Notes under the pieces: model-generated | Databases searched by the model: none | Seen by the model: the letters and a program-made list of their open reading frames with translations, nothing else | Told to the model about the DNA's origin: nothing | Program-made: the position numbers and the translations under genes | Shown here: in pieces, positions 34,804 through 43,185 of the stretch | How positions within the stretch are numbered: the first letter of the stretch is position 1 | Layout: each line of letters begins with the position of its first letter | NCBI GenBank assembly: GCA_965234365.1 | Contig: OZ248345.1 | Location: forward strand, 1,364,001-1,428,000 | From: Planktophila grossartii | Lineage (GTDB): Bacteria > Actinomycetota > Actinomycetes > Nanopelagicales > Nanopelagicaceae | Direction: 5' to 3' | Length of the DNA stretch: 64,000 bases

Positions 34804-36204
34804 ATGTTTGAATTTCTTGCTGTCGATCTTGGTGCAACGAGTGGTCGAGTCGCTATAGGACGGGTAAATAGCGACTCGATTTCACTTGATGTTGTGCACC
34901 GATTTCTGCATGAAGTTCTCCCTCAAGAAGATGGCTCACTGCTGTGGGATTGGGATTTAATTCTTATAGAGGTGTTGAAAGGTTTGAGAGAGGCTGTGAA
35001 GCAGTCAGATCCGATCAGCCTCGCAGTGGACTCATGGGCAGTTGATTACGGCTTCATTAGCCCCACACACCAGTATCTGCCCCCGGTTCACGCATATCGG
35101 GACCCTCGCAATGAAATTGCATATCAGGAGCTGACCAAGAAAATAGGCAAAGAACGAATTTACTCAACAACAGGAATTCAATTCCTTCCCTTTAACACGA
35201 TCTACCAGCTCTACGCAGCTCGCGAGCTTCCTGAATATAAAAAGGCTGCAAAGTTCTTAATGCTTCCAGACCTCATTAATTTCCTCTTTACTCAAAAACT
35301 TTCAACTGAAGTAACAAATGCTTCTAGCACCCAGGCTCTCAATACTCGAACCCGCGAATGGGATCGTGAATTAATTAAACTTGCGGGTGTTCGCGATGAT
35401 CTCTTTACTGATTTACATGAACCAGGAACATTAATTGGCGTAGTCCGCGGATTCGATGAGCTCGATGGAATCAATGTTGTTGCAACTGCATCTCACGATA
35501 CTGCGGCCGCTATCGCTGGCGTTCCTTTCGGTAATCGTCAGACTGAGGCATATATATCTAGCGGTACATGGTCACTCGTTGGTGTCGAGCTTGATGCACC
35601 AGTACTGACACCACAAGCATTCGCGGCAAATGTCACCAATGAACTTGGCGCTGATGGAACAGTTCGCGCGTTAAAGAATGTCACCGGAATGTGGTTACTT
35701 GAAGAATGTCGGCGCACATGGCACCTAGAAGGTCGTGACTACGAGATGCCTGCGCTTCTGCAGGCAGCTTCCGATGCAAAGTCATTCACAACTCTTATCG
35801 ACCCTAACGATCCACTCTTTGCGCCTCCTGGCGGCATGCCAGAGCGCATTCGCGCCTACTGTGTCGAACGTGGCCTAACTCCCCCTCAGACAGATGGAGA
35901 GTATGCAATCTGCATTCTCAACAGCTTGGCCCATGCATATAAGAAGACGCTCGATGAAATTTCGGCTGTCACTGGCCGCACCATTGAAGTAATTCATATC
36001 TTGGGCGGTGGATCGCAAAACGATTTACTCAATCAATTAACTGCCGATATCTGCGGAATCACCGTGAAAACGGGGCCAGTAGAGGCAACTCTCTTTGGAA
36101 ATATCGCAGTCCAGGCCATCTCTGCGGGGGTTGTGGCCAATCTGACTGAAGCCCGTGCACTTATTGAAAAATCCTTTACTTCAAAGGTATTTCAGCCCGC
36201 TTAA
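34804..36204 (+). CDS. rhaB: Rhamnulokinase
   Basis: FGGY-family kinase phosphorylating L-rhamnulose at C1. The N-terminal phosphate-binding motif is VDLGATSGRVAIG. The substrate side has DSWAVDYG, and the C-terminal ATP-binding segment is HILGGGSQNDLLNQLTAD. Length 466 aa. Last gene of the rhamnose operon, starting 6 nt after the aldolase gene. No terminator is apparent before the next gene. Confidence 0.93.
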   Translation: MFEFLAVDLGATSGRVAIGRVNSDSISLDVVHRFLHEVLPQEDGSLLWDWDLILIEVLKGLREAVKQSDPISLAVDSWAVDYGFISPTHQYLPPVHAYRDPRNEIAYQELTKKIGKERIYSTTGIQFLPFNTIYQLYAARELPEYKKAAKFLMLPDLINFLFTQKLSTEVTNASSTQALNTRTREWDRELIKLAGVRDDLFTDLHEPGTLIGVVRGFDELDGINVVATASHDTAAAIAGVPFGNRQTEAYISSGTWSLVGVELDAPVLTPQAFAANVTNELGADGTVRALKNVTGMWLLEECRRTWHLEGRDYEMPALLQAASDAKSFTTLIDPNDPLFAPPGGMPERIRAYCVERGLTPPQTDGEYAICILNSLAHAYKKTLDEISAVTGRTIEVIHILGGGSQNDLLNQLTADICGITVKTGPVEATLFGNIAVQAISAGVVANLTEARALIEKSFTSKVFQPA

Positions 36205-36221
36205 CGATTACCCTAGCGTTT

Positions 36222-38255
36222 ATGAAGTTAGCGCTAGCGACCATCTCTTATCTGATTACGGCATTTGCATTAGTTCTTCTTGCTATTCGAGTTCGCCAAC
36301 TCATTGCGATGTATAAGAAGCAGCAAGCAGATCCAACCCGTAGCAACGATAAATCTGCGCGTTTTAAGAATATGCTCAAAGAAGTTCTGGGCCATACAAA
36401 GATGCTTAACTTCACCGGAACAGGTATTGCTCACTGGTTCGTCATGATTGGTTTCGGTGCGCTCTTCGGAACTTTGGTTACCGCATATGGCCAAGTTATC
36501 AACCCTGATTTTGCACTACCGATTATTGGTCACTTCGTTGGGTATGAATTATTTGCTGAAGTAATTGCAGCGCTGACAGGAATTGGAATTGTCACTCTGA
36601 TTGGAATTCGACAAGTAACGCGATTACGAATGCTCAATCGCTTTAGCGGTTCAGGAATGGGTAAGGCGTATTACGTTGAGGCAACAATCCTTGCCGTAGT
36701 TTTCTGCGTCATTGCACTTCGCGGCCTTGAAGGCGCACTCGCAGGTGAAGCTTCATGGAATTGGCATTACGCAATTTCGTGGCCAGCAGTTCTTGCCTTT
36801 AACTCAATGTCTACTGCCTCCATTGAAAGCGCAATCGTTATTGTTGCAACGCTCAAAATTGTTGTGTCGATGGCCTGGTTCATCGTTATTGCATCAAATC
36901 TCACCATGGGTATTGCATGGCACCGCTTCTTGGCATTCTTCAATATCTTCTACAAGCGCAATATTGATAAGCCATCGCTCGGTGCGCTTCCTGAAATGCT
37001 CTCAAAGGGCAAGCCAGTTAACTTCGAAGATCCTGCAGAAGATGATGTCTTTGGCCTCGGTACACGTGGAGATATCTCGTGGAAGGGCTTGCTGGATATG
37101 ACCAGCTGTACCGAGTGTGGTCGCTGCCAATCTCAGTGCCCTGCTTGGCATACAGATAAGCCTTTATCTCCAAAGCTTTTGATCATGGCTATGCGCGATC
37201 ACGCCATGGCAAAGGTTGTTGAGACCGAGAACCTTGTTGGCGAAAACGCGCCGATCGACCTCGATGTCTTATGGTCTTGTACCTCGTGCGGTGCATGCGT
37301 TGAAGAGTGTCCTGTCGATATCGAACATGTTGATCACATCGTCAATATGCGTCGTTTCCAAGTACTTGTTGAATCAGAATTTCCAACTGAGCTTGGCGGA
37401 ACATTCCGAAACCTAGAAAAGTCAGGCAACCCATGGGGTGCCAATAAGCAAGATCGCGAAGGTTGGATTGCGGAATGCGACTTCCCTGTTCGCGTTGTGA
37501 GCGGAGAACTCCCTGAAGAAGTTGAGTACTTATTCTGGGTTGGTTGCGCTGGCGCTTATGAAGAACGTGCAAAGAAGACAACAAAGGCAGTTGCAGAACT
37601 TCTGCATATGGCTGGGGTGAACTTTGCAGTTCTTGGTAAGCGCGAGACATGCACCGGAGATCCTGCGCGTCGTTCAGGAAATGAATTCCTGTACCAAATT
37701 TTGGCAGCAGAAAATATCGAAACATTTAAAGAGACTTTTGGTAATCGCGGAGTCAAAAAGGTTGTTGTTACCTGCCCTCACTGCTTTACAACAATCGGTA
37801 AGGATTACGCGCAGAGTGGTTATGAACTGCAGATGCTCCACCACACTCAGCTGCTCAATACTTTGGTGAAGGAAGGAAAGTTAAAGACTTCACCTCATAA
37901 AGCAGATCAGAAGATTACTTTCCATGATCCTTGCTACTTGGGTCGCCACAATCAGATTTATGCACCACCACGCGAGCTCCTTGAAGCATCTGGTTGCGAT
38001 ATCGAAGAGATGCCGCGCAACCAAGAACGTTCATTCTGCTGCGGTGGTGGCGGTGGACGTATGTGGATGGAAGAGAAGATCGGTACTCGTATAAATCTCA
38101 ATCGCGTTGATGAAGCGATTGATACCGGTGTTCCTGAGGTTGCTGTCGCTTGTCCGTTCTGTCGCATCATGGTCGGCGACGGAATGGTTGCGCGTCAGTC
38201 AGACGTCGAAGTACTTGATGTCGCTCAGGTACTTCTACGCAACATCAAGTCGTAA
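36222..38255 (+). CDS. Membrane Fe-S oxidoreductase, EtfD-like (electron transfer to menaquinone)
   Basis: Five or six membrane helices in residues 1-240 resemble the NarI-type haem b domain. They are followed by two 4Fe-4S motifs (CTECGRCQSQCP and CTSCGACVEECP) and two CCG heterodisulfide-reductase-like domains (the second with SFCCGGGGGRMW and CPFC). This architecture matches actinobacterial EtfD (mycobacterial Rv0338c family), thought to pass electrons from ETF and acyl-CoA dehydrogenases to menaquinone. TACCCT lies 7 nt before the ATG, so it has its own leaderless promoter despite following rhaB. A role in lactate oxidation with LldD is an alternative suggested by context. Confidence 0.82.
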   Translation: MKLALATISYLITAFALVLLAIRVRQLIAMYKKQQADPTRSNDKSARFKNMLKEVLGHTKMLNFTGTGIAHWFVMIGFGALFGTLVTAYGQVINPDFALPIIGHFVGYELFAEVIAALTGIGIVTLIGIRQVTRLRMLNRFSGSGMGKAYYVEATILAVVFCVIALRGLEGALAGEASWNWHYAISWPAVLAFNSMSTASIESAIVIVATLKIVVSMAWFIVIASNLTMGIAWHRFLAFFNIFYKRNIDKPSLGALPEMLSKGKPVNFEDPAEDDVFGLGTRGDISWKGLLDMTSCTECGRCQSQCPAWHTDKPLSPKLLIMAMRDHAMAKVVETENLVGENAPIDLDVLWSCTSCGACVEECPVDIEHVDHIVNMRRFQVLVESEFPTELGGTFRNLEKSGNPWGANKQDREGWIAECDFPVRVVSGELPEEVEYLFWVGCAGAYEERAKKTTKAVAELLHMAGVNFAVLGKRETCTGDPARRSGNEFLYQILAAENIETFKETFGNRGVKKVVVTCPHCFTTIGKDYAQSGYELQMLHHTQLLNTLVKEGKLKTSPHKADQKITFHDPCYLGRHNQIYAPPRELLEASGCDIEEMPRNQERSFCCGGGGGRMWMEEKIGTRINLNRVDEAIDTGVPEVAVACPFCRIMVGDGMVARQSDVEVLDVAQVLLRNIKS

Positions 38256-38266
38256 TTTCGAGACGC

Positions 38267-38298
38267 AAACTCGGCGCTAACAATCGCGCCTAGAGTTT
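38267..38298. terminator. Bidirectional terminator between etfD-like gene and rhomboid gene
   Basis: AAACTC-GGCGC (38267-38277) pairs with GCGCC-TA-GAGTTT (38286-38298) with a 2-nt bulge and an 8-nt loop. It lies between convergent genes, with A/T-rich outer arms giving a short U-run in both directions. Confidence 0.65.
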
Positions 38299-38309
38299 CA
38301 TCTCTTCAA

Positions 38310-38858
38310 TTACTTCTTGGGCTGCAAAAGCAGTTTCGTCACCAAAGCTCCTGTGATTAAGCCGCCGAGGTGGGCGCGCCAATCGACGCCGCCGATGGTG
38401 AAGCCGAGAACGAAGTTAAGTCCGATGATGACGAGGGTGCTCTTTACTTCAACGCCAATCTTGCGACCGATCACTATCCACGCACCGAAGAGGCCGAAGA
38501 CAGCGCCCGATACTCCGATGGAGTAACCGCTATTGCCCAGAAACATCGCTGATGTGAGTGAACCACCGATGAGAGATATAAAGAAGATGACCAAGAACTT
38601 GGTACGCCCTAAAACCGTTTCAATAGGAGTGCCAAGTGAATGCAGCGCCATCATATTGAAGGCTAAATGGATTGGGATTGTGCTCGAGTTATCGTGAATC
38701 AACGCGACGGTGATAAGTCGGTACCACTCGTTAGTTATCTTGAGGAGATCAATTCCGTAGAGAGCAAAGGTTCCGATAATCCCTGAGTCAACGAGCTCCC
38801 AGAGATAAAAGGCGCAGATAACAGTGATCAGCGTAAGAACTGCTGATCGCTGTTTCAT
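38310..38858 (-). CDS. Rhomboid-family intramembrane serine protease
   Basis: Six-helix membrane protease. The catalytic Ser is in GVSGAVFG (near residue 115) and the catalytic His in WRAHLGG (near residue 161). A conserved His-Asn pair is in PIHLAFNMMALHSLG. 182 aa, a minimal bacterial rhomboid with no extra domains. It lies 12 bp downstream of the cyclophilin gene on the same strand. Substrates are unknown. Confidence 0.92.
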   Translation of the reverse strand: MKQRSAVLTLITVICAFYLWELVDSGIIGTFALYGIDLLKITNEWYRLITVALIHDNSSTIPIHLAFNMMALHSLGTPIETVLGRTKFLVIFFISLIGGSLTSAMFLGNSGYSIGVSGAVFGLFGAWIVIGRKIGVEVKSTLVIIGLNFVLGFTIGGVDWRAHLGGLITGALVTKLLLQPKK

Positions 38859-38870
38859 GCGTATGTTGAA

Positions 38871-39383
38871 TTAAGCGATAGTGACGCTATTGATGACAAC
38901 AGGTGTTACAGGCTTATCTTGCGCGCCGGTTGGTGTTGAACCAATCTTGTCGACAACTGCCTGTGATGCTGCATCTTTTACTTCACCGAAAATTGTGTGC
39001 TTGCGGTTGAGCCATGTTGTTGGTGCAACTGTGATGAAGAACTGTGAACCATTTGTTCCTGGTCCTGAGTTAGCCATTGCAAGAATGTATGGACGATCGA
39101 ATTGCAATTCGCCGTGGAATTCATCTGCGAATTGGTAACCAGGTCCACCGAATCCCTGACCAAGTGGGTCTCCACCTTGAAGCATGAAGCCAGCGATGAC
39201 GCGGTGAAAAATTGTTCCGTCGTAAAGCTTCTCGTTTGATTTCTTACCTGTGCGTGGATCTGTCCACTCTTTTGCACCTGTTGCAAGACCGACAAAGTTT
39301 TCTACAGTCTTTGGTGCGTGATTAGGAAAGAGCTCGATGACGATATCGCCGAGTGATGTATGAAGTGTCGCTGTTGAAGTCAT
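38871..39383 (-). CDS. Peptidyl-prolyl cis-trans isomerase, cyclophilin type
   Basis: Cytoplasmic protein-folding catalyst. The cyclophilin core motifs FHRVIAGFMLQGGDPLGQG (catalytic Arg, Phe), NGSQFFITV and LNRKHTIFGEV are all present. ATG 39383 (MTSTATLHTS) is chosen because TAATCT lies 6 nt upstream, giving a leaderless mRNA; the in-frame TTG two codons earlier would overlap that box. 170 aa. Its neighbour is the rhomboid gene, as in other Actinobacteria. Confidence 0.94.
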   Translation of the reverse strand: MTSTATLHTSLGDIVIELFPNHAPKTVENFVGLATGAKEWTDPRTGKKSNEKLYDGTIFHRVIAGFMLQGGDPLGQGFGGPGYQFADEFHGELQFDRPYILAMANSGPGTNGSQFFITVAPTTWLNRKHTIFGEVKDAASQAVVDKIGSTPTGAQDKPVTPVVINSVTIA

Positions 39384-39422
39384 GGGCAAAGATTACACTG
39401 CGTCATTGATAAAGGAGATCTC
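39384..39422. promoter_or_regulatory. Divergent promoter with overlapping -10 boxes, cyclophilin / sbtA
   Basis: The minus-strand -10 TAATCT (39390-39395) and the plus-strand -10 TACACT (39394-39399) share two base pairs, so polymerase cannot occupy both at once. The cyclophilin mRNA would be leaderless. The sbtA mRNA has a leader with AAGGAG 5 nt before its ATG. Confidence 0.6.
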
Positions 39423-40385
39423 ATGAATTCGTGGTCTATCGCACAAGCAAATCTAACGTCCGTAGGCGTTCTCACCTTCATCTTTGGTTTCTTCGCAGCT
39501 CGCCTCAAGAGCGATGTGAGAGTTCCTGATGCTATTTATCAATTTCTCTCAATTTATCTGCTCTTTGGTATCGGACTCAAAGGTGGACACTCACTTAAGT
39601 CCTCTTCATTCTCTGAATTAGCGACACCTGCCCTCACAACGATTGCATGCGGAATTCTGATTCCATTACTTGCCTTCTACATTCTTAAGTTAATTAAGGT
39701 GTTGAGCGATGTTGATCGCGGTTCCATTGCAGCGCATTACGGCTCCACATCTCTTGTCACCTTCTCTGCGGGGCTCTTATTCTTAGAGAGCAATGACATC
39801 TTCGTTGAAGGCTTTGCGCCCGCACTATTAACTCTTCTCGAAATCCCTGGTCTTATTGTTGGAATTTTTCTCGCGTCCCGCTCACTCACCTCAAAGGTGA
39901 GCTGGACAATGACTTTGAAGGAAGTTTTGCTTGGAAAGACAGTTCTACTTCTAGCTGGTGGTTTGGTTATTGGATTGATCACCTCGCACGAGGGATATAC
40001 AAAGGTCAGCCCATTTTTCGTTGATCTTCTTAATGGCTTGCTTGTTCTCTTCTTGCTCCACCTTGGTTACTTGGCGGGAAGCAATTTCTCCGAAATCAAA
40101 AAAGTTGGCGCACCACTTGCAGCATTTGGAATTCTTTTTCCAGTATTGAGTGGACTTATTGGAGTAACGGCCGGATCGCTCATTGGCCTCAGTGTTGGCG
40201 GCGCAACGATGCTTGGAATTTTATCCGCGAGCGCTTCATACATTGCAGCCCCTGCGGCTGTCGCAGTTGCCCTACCGACTGCCAGCCCAACACTTGCACT
40301 GATGTCGAGTATTGGAATTACATTTCCATTTAATTTAATTGTGGGAATCCCGATTTACTTCAGAGTTGCAGAGTTGCTGGGGTAA
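39423..40385 (+). CDS. sbtA: SbtA-like sodium-dependent bicarbonate transporter
   Basis: Membrane protein of 320 aa with about ten helices, belonging to the SbtA family (formerly DUF897) that imports bicarbonate with sodium in cyanobacteria. It has two inverted halves, with helix-breaking stretches such as AAHYGSTSLVTFSAG and SASASYIAAPAAVAVALPTASP. No SbtB regulator gene is adjacent. In a heterotroph it could supply bicarbonate for anaplerotic carboxylases; this is inference. Confidence 0.85.
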   Translation: MNSWSIAQANLTSVGVLTFIFGFFAARLKSDVRVPDAIYQFLSIYLLFGIGLKGGHSLKSSSFSELATPALTTIACGILIPLLAFYILKLIKVLSDVDRGSIAAHYGSTSLVTFSAGLLFLESNDIFVEGFAPALLTLLEIPGLIVGIFLASRSLTSKVSWTMTLKEVLLGKTVLLLAGGLVIGLITSHEGYTKVSPFFVDLLNGLLVLFLLHLGYLAGSNFSEIKKVGAPLAAFGILFPVLSGLIGVTAGSLIGLSVGGATMLGILSASASYIAAPAAVAVALPTASPTLALMSSIGITFPFNLIVGIPIYFRVAELLG

Positions 40386-40416
40386 ATAAAAAAACCCACC
40401 ATTCGGTGGGCTTCTT
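40386..40416. terminator. Bidirectional terminator, sbtA / tRNA-Ile-tRNA-Ala
   Basis: CCCACC (40395-40400) and GGTGGG (40405-40410) form a tight hairpin with the loop ATTC. The minus strand continues into a run of seven T, ideal for ending the tRNA transcript. The plus strand has CTTCTT, adequate for sbtA. Confidence 0.85.
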
Positions 40417-40419
40417 CAG

Positions 40420-40492
40420 TGGAGACCAGGGGAATCGAACCCCTAACCCCCGCCTTGCAAAGGCGGTGCTCTACCAATTGAGCTAGGTCCCC
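40420..40492 (-). tRNA. tRNA-Ala (anticodon TGC)
   Basis: The acceptor GGGGACC (40486-40492) pairs with GGTCTCC (40421-40427) with one G-U. The anticodon loop TTTGCAA gives TGC; the T-arm has GGTTCGATTCC. Discriminator A; no encoded CCA. Downstream of tRNA-Ile and gyrA. Confidence 0.96.
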
Positions 40493-40505
40493 GTATTAGA
40501 ACGGG

Positions 40506-40580
40506 TGGGCCCAGGTGGACTTGAACCACCGACCTCTTCCTTATCAGGGAAGCGCTCTAACCAGGCTGAGCTATGGGCCC
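40506..40580 (-). tRNA. tRNA-Ile (anticodon GAT)
   Basis: The acceptor GGGCCCA (40574-40580) pairs with TGGGCCC (40507-40513). The anticodon loop CTGATAA gives GAT; the T-arm has GGTTCAAGTCC. Discriminator A; no encoded CCA. The gyrB-gyrA-Ile-Ala order is conserved in Actinobacteria. Confidence 0.96.
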
Positions 40581-40674
40581 GCAGACGAACTTTCGTGCGT
40601 TTGCAGAAGCGCTAGGTTACTTGATTTTCATCAAGTGACCAAAACGGCCTCCATAACTACAGGCGTGAACCCTA

Positions 40675-43185
40675 CTACTTTTGCGTCGAAATCTCATCTT
40701 CGCTGTTGCGGGTCACAGATAAGAGGGTCGCACCTTCATCGAGGTTGACCAGGCGAACGCCCATCGAGTCACGGCCTGTTTGGCGGACTTCAGCAGCTGG
40801 GGTGCGCATTACGGTTCCGGCGGATGTGATCGCCAGGATTTCATCGCTATCTACTAAGACAAGAGCCGAGACAAGTGTTCCGCGAGATTCTTCATCAATC
40901 TTTGCAGCCTTGATTCCGATTCCGCCGCGACCCTGTAAACGATATTCATCGATTGGAGTCTTCTTGCCGTAACCACCATCGGTTGCAGTGAATACAAATG
41001 CGCCGACAGATGTTGATGCATCAACGCGTGACATAGTGAGAAGTTCATCGCCTTCGCGGAACTTCATACCGATAACGCCAGAAGTTGAGCGGCCCATTGA
41101 ACGAAGTGATTCGTCATCTGTTGTAAAGCGAAGTGACATCGCTTTCTTTGAGACGAGCAAAAGTTCATCGCCATTTCGAACGAGAGATGCAGAAACAACT
41201 TCATCGCCAGGCTTAAGTGAAATCGCGATCAAACCACCGGTACGAGGTGAGTCGTATTCAGAGAGCGGAGTCTTCTTAACGAGTCCGTTCTTTGTTGCAA
41301 GAACTAAGAATGGTGCTGCGTTGTAATCCTTAAATGAAAGTACCTGTGCAATCTGCTCATCTGGCTTAAATGCCATCAAGTTTGCAACGTGCTGACCGCG
41401 GGCATCGCGACCTGCATCCGGTAGTTCGTGAACCTTTGCGCGATAAACGCGGCCTTGGTTGGTGAAGAAGAGCAGCCAGTCGTGGGTAGAGGCAACGAAG
41501 AAGTGATCGACAACGTCATCTTGCTTCAGCGCTGCACCCTTAACGCCACGACCACCGCGACGTTGAGACTTATACAAATCAGCACTTGTGCGCTTTGAAT
41601 ATCCGCCACGTGTAATGGTGACAACGACATCCTGATCAGGAATCAAATCTTCTGCAGAGAAATCGCCTTCGCTTGCAACAAGCTGTGTGCGGCGTTCATC
41701 GCCGTACTTAGCGATCAAATCTGAAAGCTCTGTCTTGATAATTTCGCGCTGCTTAGATTCAGAGGCCAAGATCGCGTTGAGTTCGATGATGTCAGCCATC
41801 AAGCCTTCGTACTCATCGTTAATCTTCTGGCGTTCAAGAGCTGCAATACGGCGAAGCTGCATATCCAAAATAGCGTTTGCTTGAATTTCATCTACATCAA
41901 GGAGCTTCATCAAACCTGTACGTGCTTCCTCAGGAGTCTTGGATGCGCGAATAAGTGCGATTACTGCGTCCAATGCATCGAGCGCCTTGAGGTAACCCTT
42001 GAGAATGTGAGCGCGCTTCTCTTTTTCAACCAGACGGAACTTGGTGCGGCGAACAATTACTTCGACCTGGTGTTCGATGTAGTACTTGATAAATTCATCA
42101 AGGCGTAGCGTGCGTGGAACGCCATCGACGAGCGCCAACATGTTGGCACCGAAAGTATCTTGCAGTTGTGTCTGCTTATAAAGGTTATTAAGGATGACCT
42201 TAGGAATTGCAGATGATTGAAGAACAATGACGAGGCGCTGACCAAGACGTTCGTTACCTTCGTCGCGAACATCGGCGATGCCCTTGATCTTGCCATCTTT
42301 AACGAGTTCAGCAATCTTAAGAGCCAAGTTATCTGGGTTTACTTGGTATGGAAGTTCAGTGACAACAAGACAGGTTCGCTTATTGATCTCTTCTACGTTA
42401 ACAACTGCACGCATTGTGATTGAGCCACGGCCTGTGCGATATGCATCTTCGATTCCGCCACGGCCAACAATGAGCGCCTTGGTTGGGAAATCTGGGCCCT
42501 TAACGATGGTGAGCATGTGGTTGAGAAGATCCGGTGCTGCCATTTCAGGATGTTCGAGCGCGTAGATAACTGCTTCGCCAATTTCGCGAAGGTTATGTGG
42601 CGGAATATTTGTCGCCATGCCCACTGCAATACCTGCAGAGCCATTGACGAGAAGGTTTGGAAAACGTGAAGGCAGAACATCTGGTTCTTGTGAACGGCCG
42701 TCGTAGTTAGGTGAGAAGTTGACGGTATCTTCATCGATATCGCGCATCATCTCCATGGCGATAGGCGCTAAACGAGCTTCTGTGTAACGCATTGCAGCAG
42801 CTGGATCGTTGCCGGGAGAACCGAAGTTTCCGTTGCCATCTACCAATGGATAGCGAAGTGACCACGGCTGAGCTAAACGAACAACGGTGTCATAGATCGC
42901 GGTGTCACCGTGTGGGTGGTAATTACCCATGACGTCACCGACGATACGTGAAGATTTGTAATAGCCCTTATCTGGGCGATAACCAGCGTCGTACATTGCA
43001 TACAAGACGCGGCGGTGAACTGGCTTAAGACCATCGCGAACATCGGGGAGAGCGCGACCGACGATGACTGACATCGCGTAGTCGAGATAGCTTCGCGCCA
43101 TTTCGACTTGAAGGTCGACCTTCTCAATGCGATCGAAAGTTACTTCGTCGCCATTTACTTCTGGAGTTGTGTCGTCGATAGCCAT
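40675..43185 (-). CDS. gyrA: DNA gyrase subunit A
   Basis: Breakage-reunion subunit of gyrase. The catalytic Tyr134 is in AAMRYTEARL. The quinolone-resistance region HPHGDTAIYDT has Thr95 at the E. coli Ser83 position and Asp99. The C-terminal beta-pinwheel is present with a GyrA-box-like segment (QRRGGRGVKG). 836 aa, complete. The start codon touches the gyrB stop, so the two are coupled. Confidence 0.98.
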   Translation of the reverse strand: MAIDDTTPEVNGDEVTFDRIEKVDLQVEMARSYLDYAMSVIVGRALPDVRDGLKPVHRRVLYAMYDAGYRPDKGYYKSSRIVGDVMGNYHPHGDTAIYDTVVRLAQPWSLRYPLVDGNGNFGSPGNDPAAAMRYTEARLAPIAMEMMRDIDEDTVNFSPNYDGRSQEPDVLPSRFPNLLVNGSAGIAVGMATNIPPHNLREIGEAVIYALEHPEMAAPDLLNHMLTIVKGPDFPTKALIVGRGGIEDAYRTGRGSITMRAVVNVEEINKRTCLVVTELPYQVNPDNLALKIAELVKDGKIKGIADVRDEGNERLGQRLVIVLQSSAIPKVILNNLYKQTQLQDTFGANMLALVDGVPRTLRLDEFIKYYIEHQVEVIVRRTKFRLVEKEKRAHILKGYLKALDALDAVIALIRASKTPEEARTGLMKLLDVDEIQANAILDMQLRRIAALERQKINDEYEGLMADIIELNAILASESKQREIIKTELSDLIAKYGDERRTQLVASEGDFSAEDLIPDQDVVVTITRGGYSKRTSADLYKSQRRGGRGVKGAALKQDDVVDHFFVASTHDWLLFFTNQGRVYRAKVHELPDAGRDARGQHVANLMAFKPDEQIAQVLSFKDYNAAPFLVLATKNGLVKKTPLSEYDSPRTGGLIAISLKPGDEVVSASLVRNGDELLLVSKKAMSLRFTTDDESLRSMGRSTSGVIGMKFREGDELLTMSRVDASTSVGAFVFTATDGGYGKKTPIDEYRLQGRGGIGIKAAKIDEESRGTLVSALVLVDSDEILAITSAGTVMRTPAAEVRQTGRDSMGVRLVNLDEGATLLSVTRNSEDEISTQK

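Noticed and set aside
40515..40748. Plus-strand reading frame beginning MDLNHRPLPYQG
   Set aside because: It is the antisense of tRNA-Ile running into the gyrA end, a recurrent annotation artefact.
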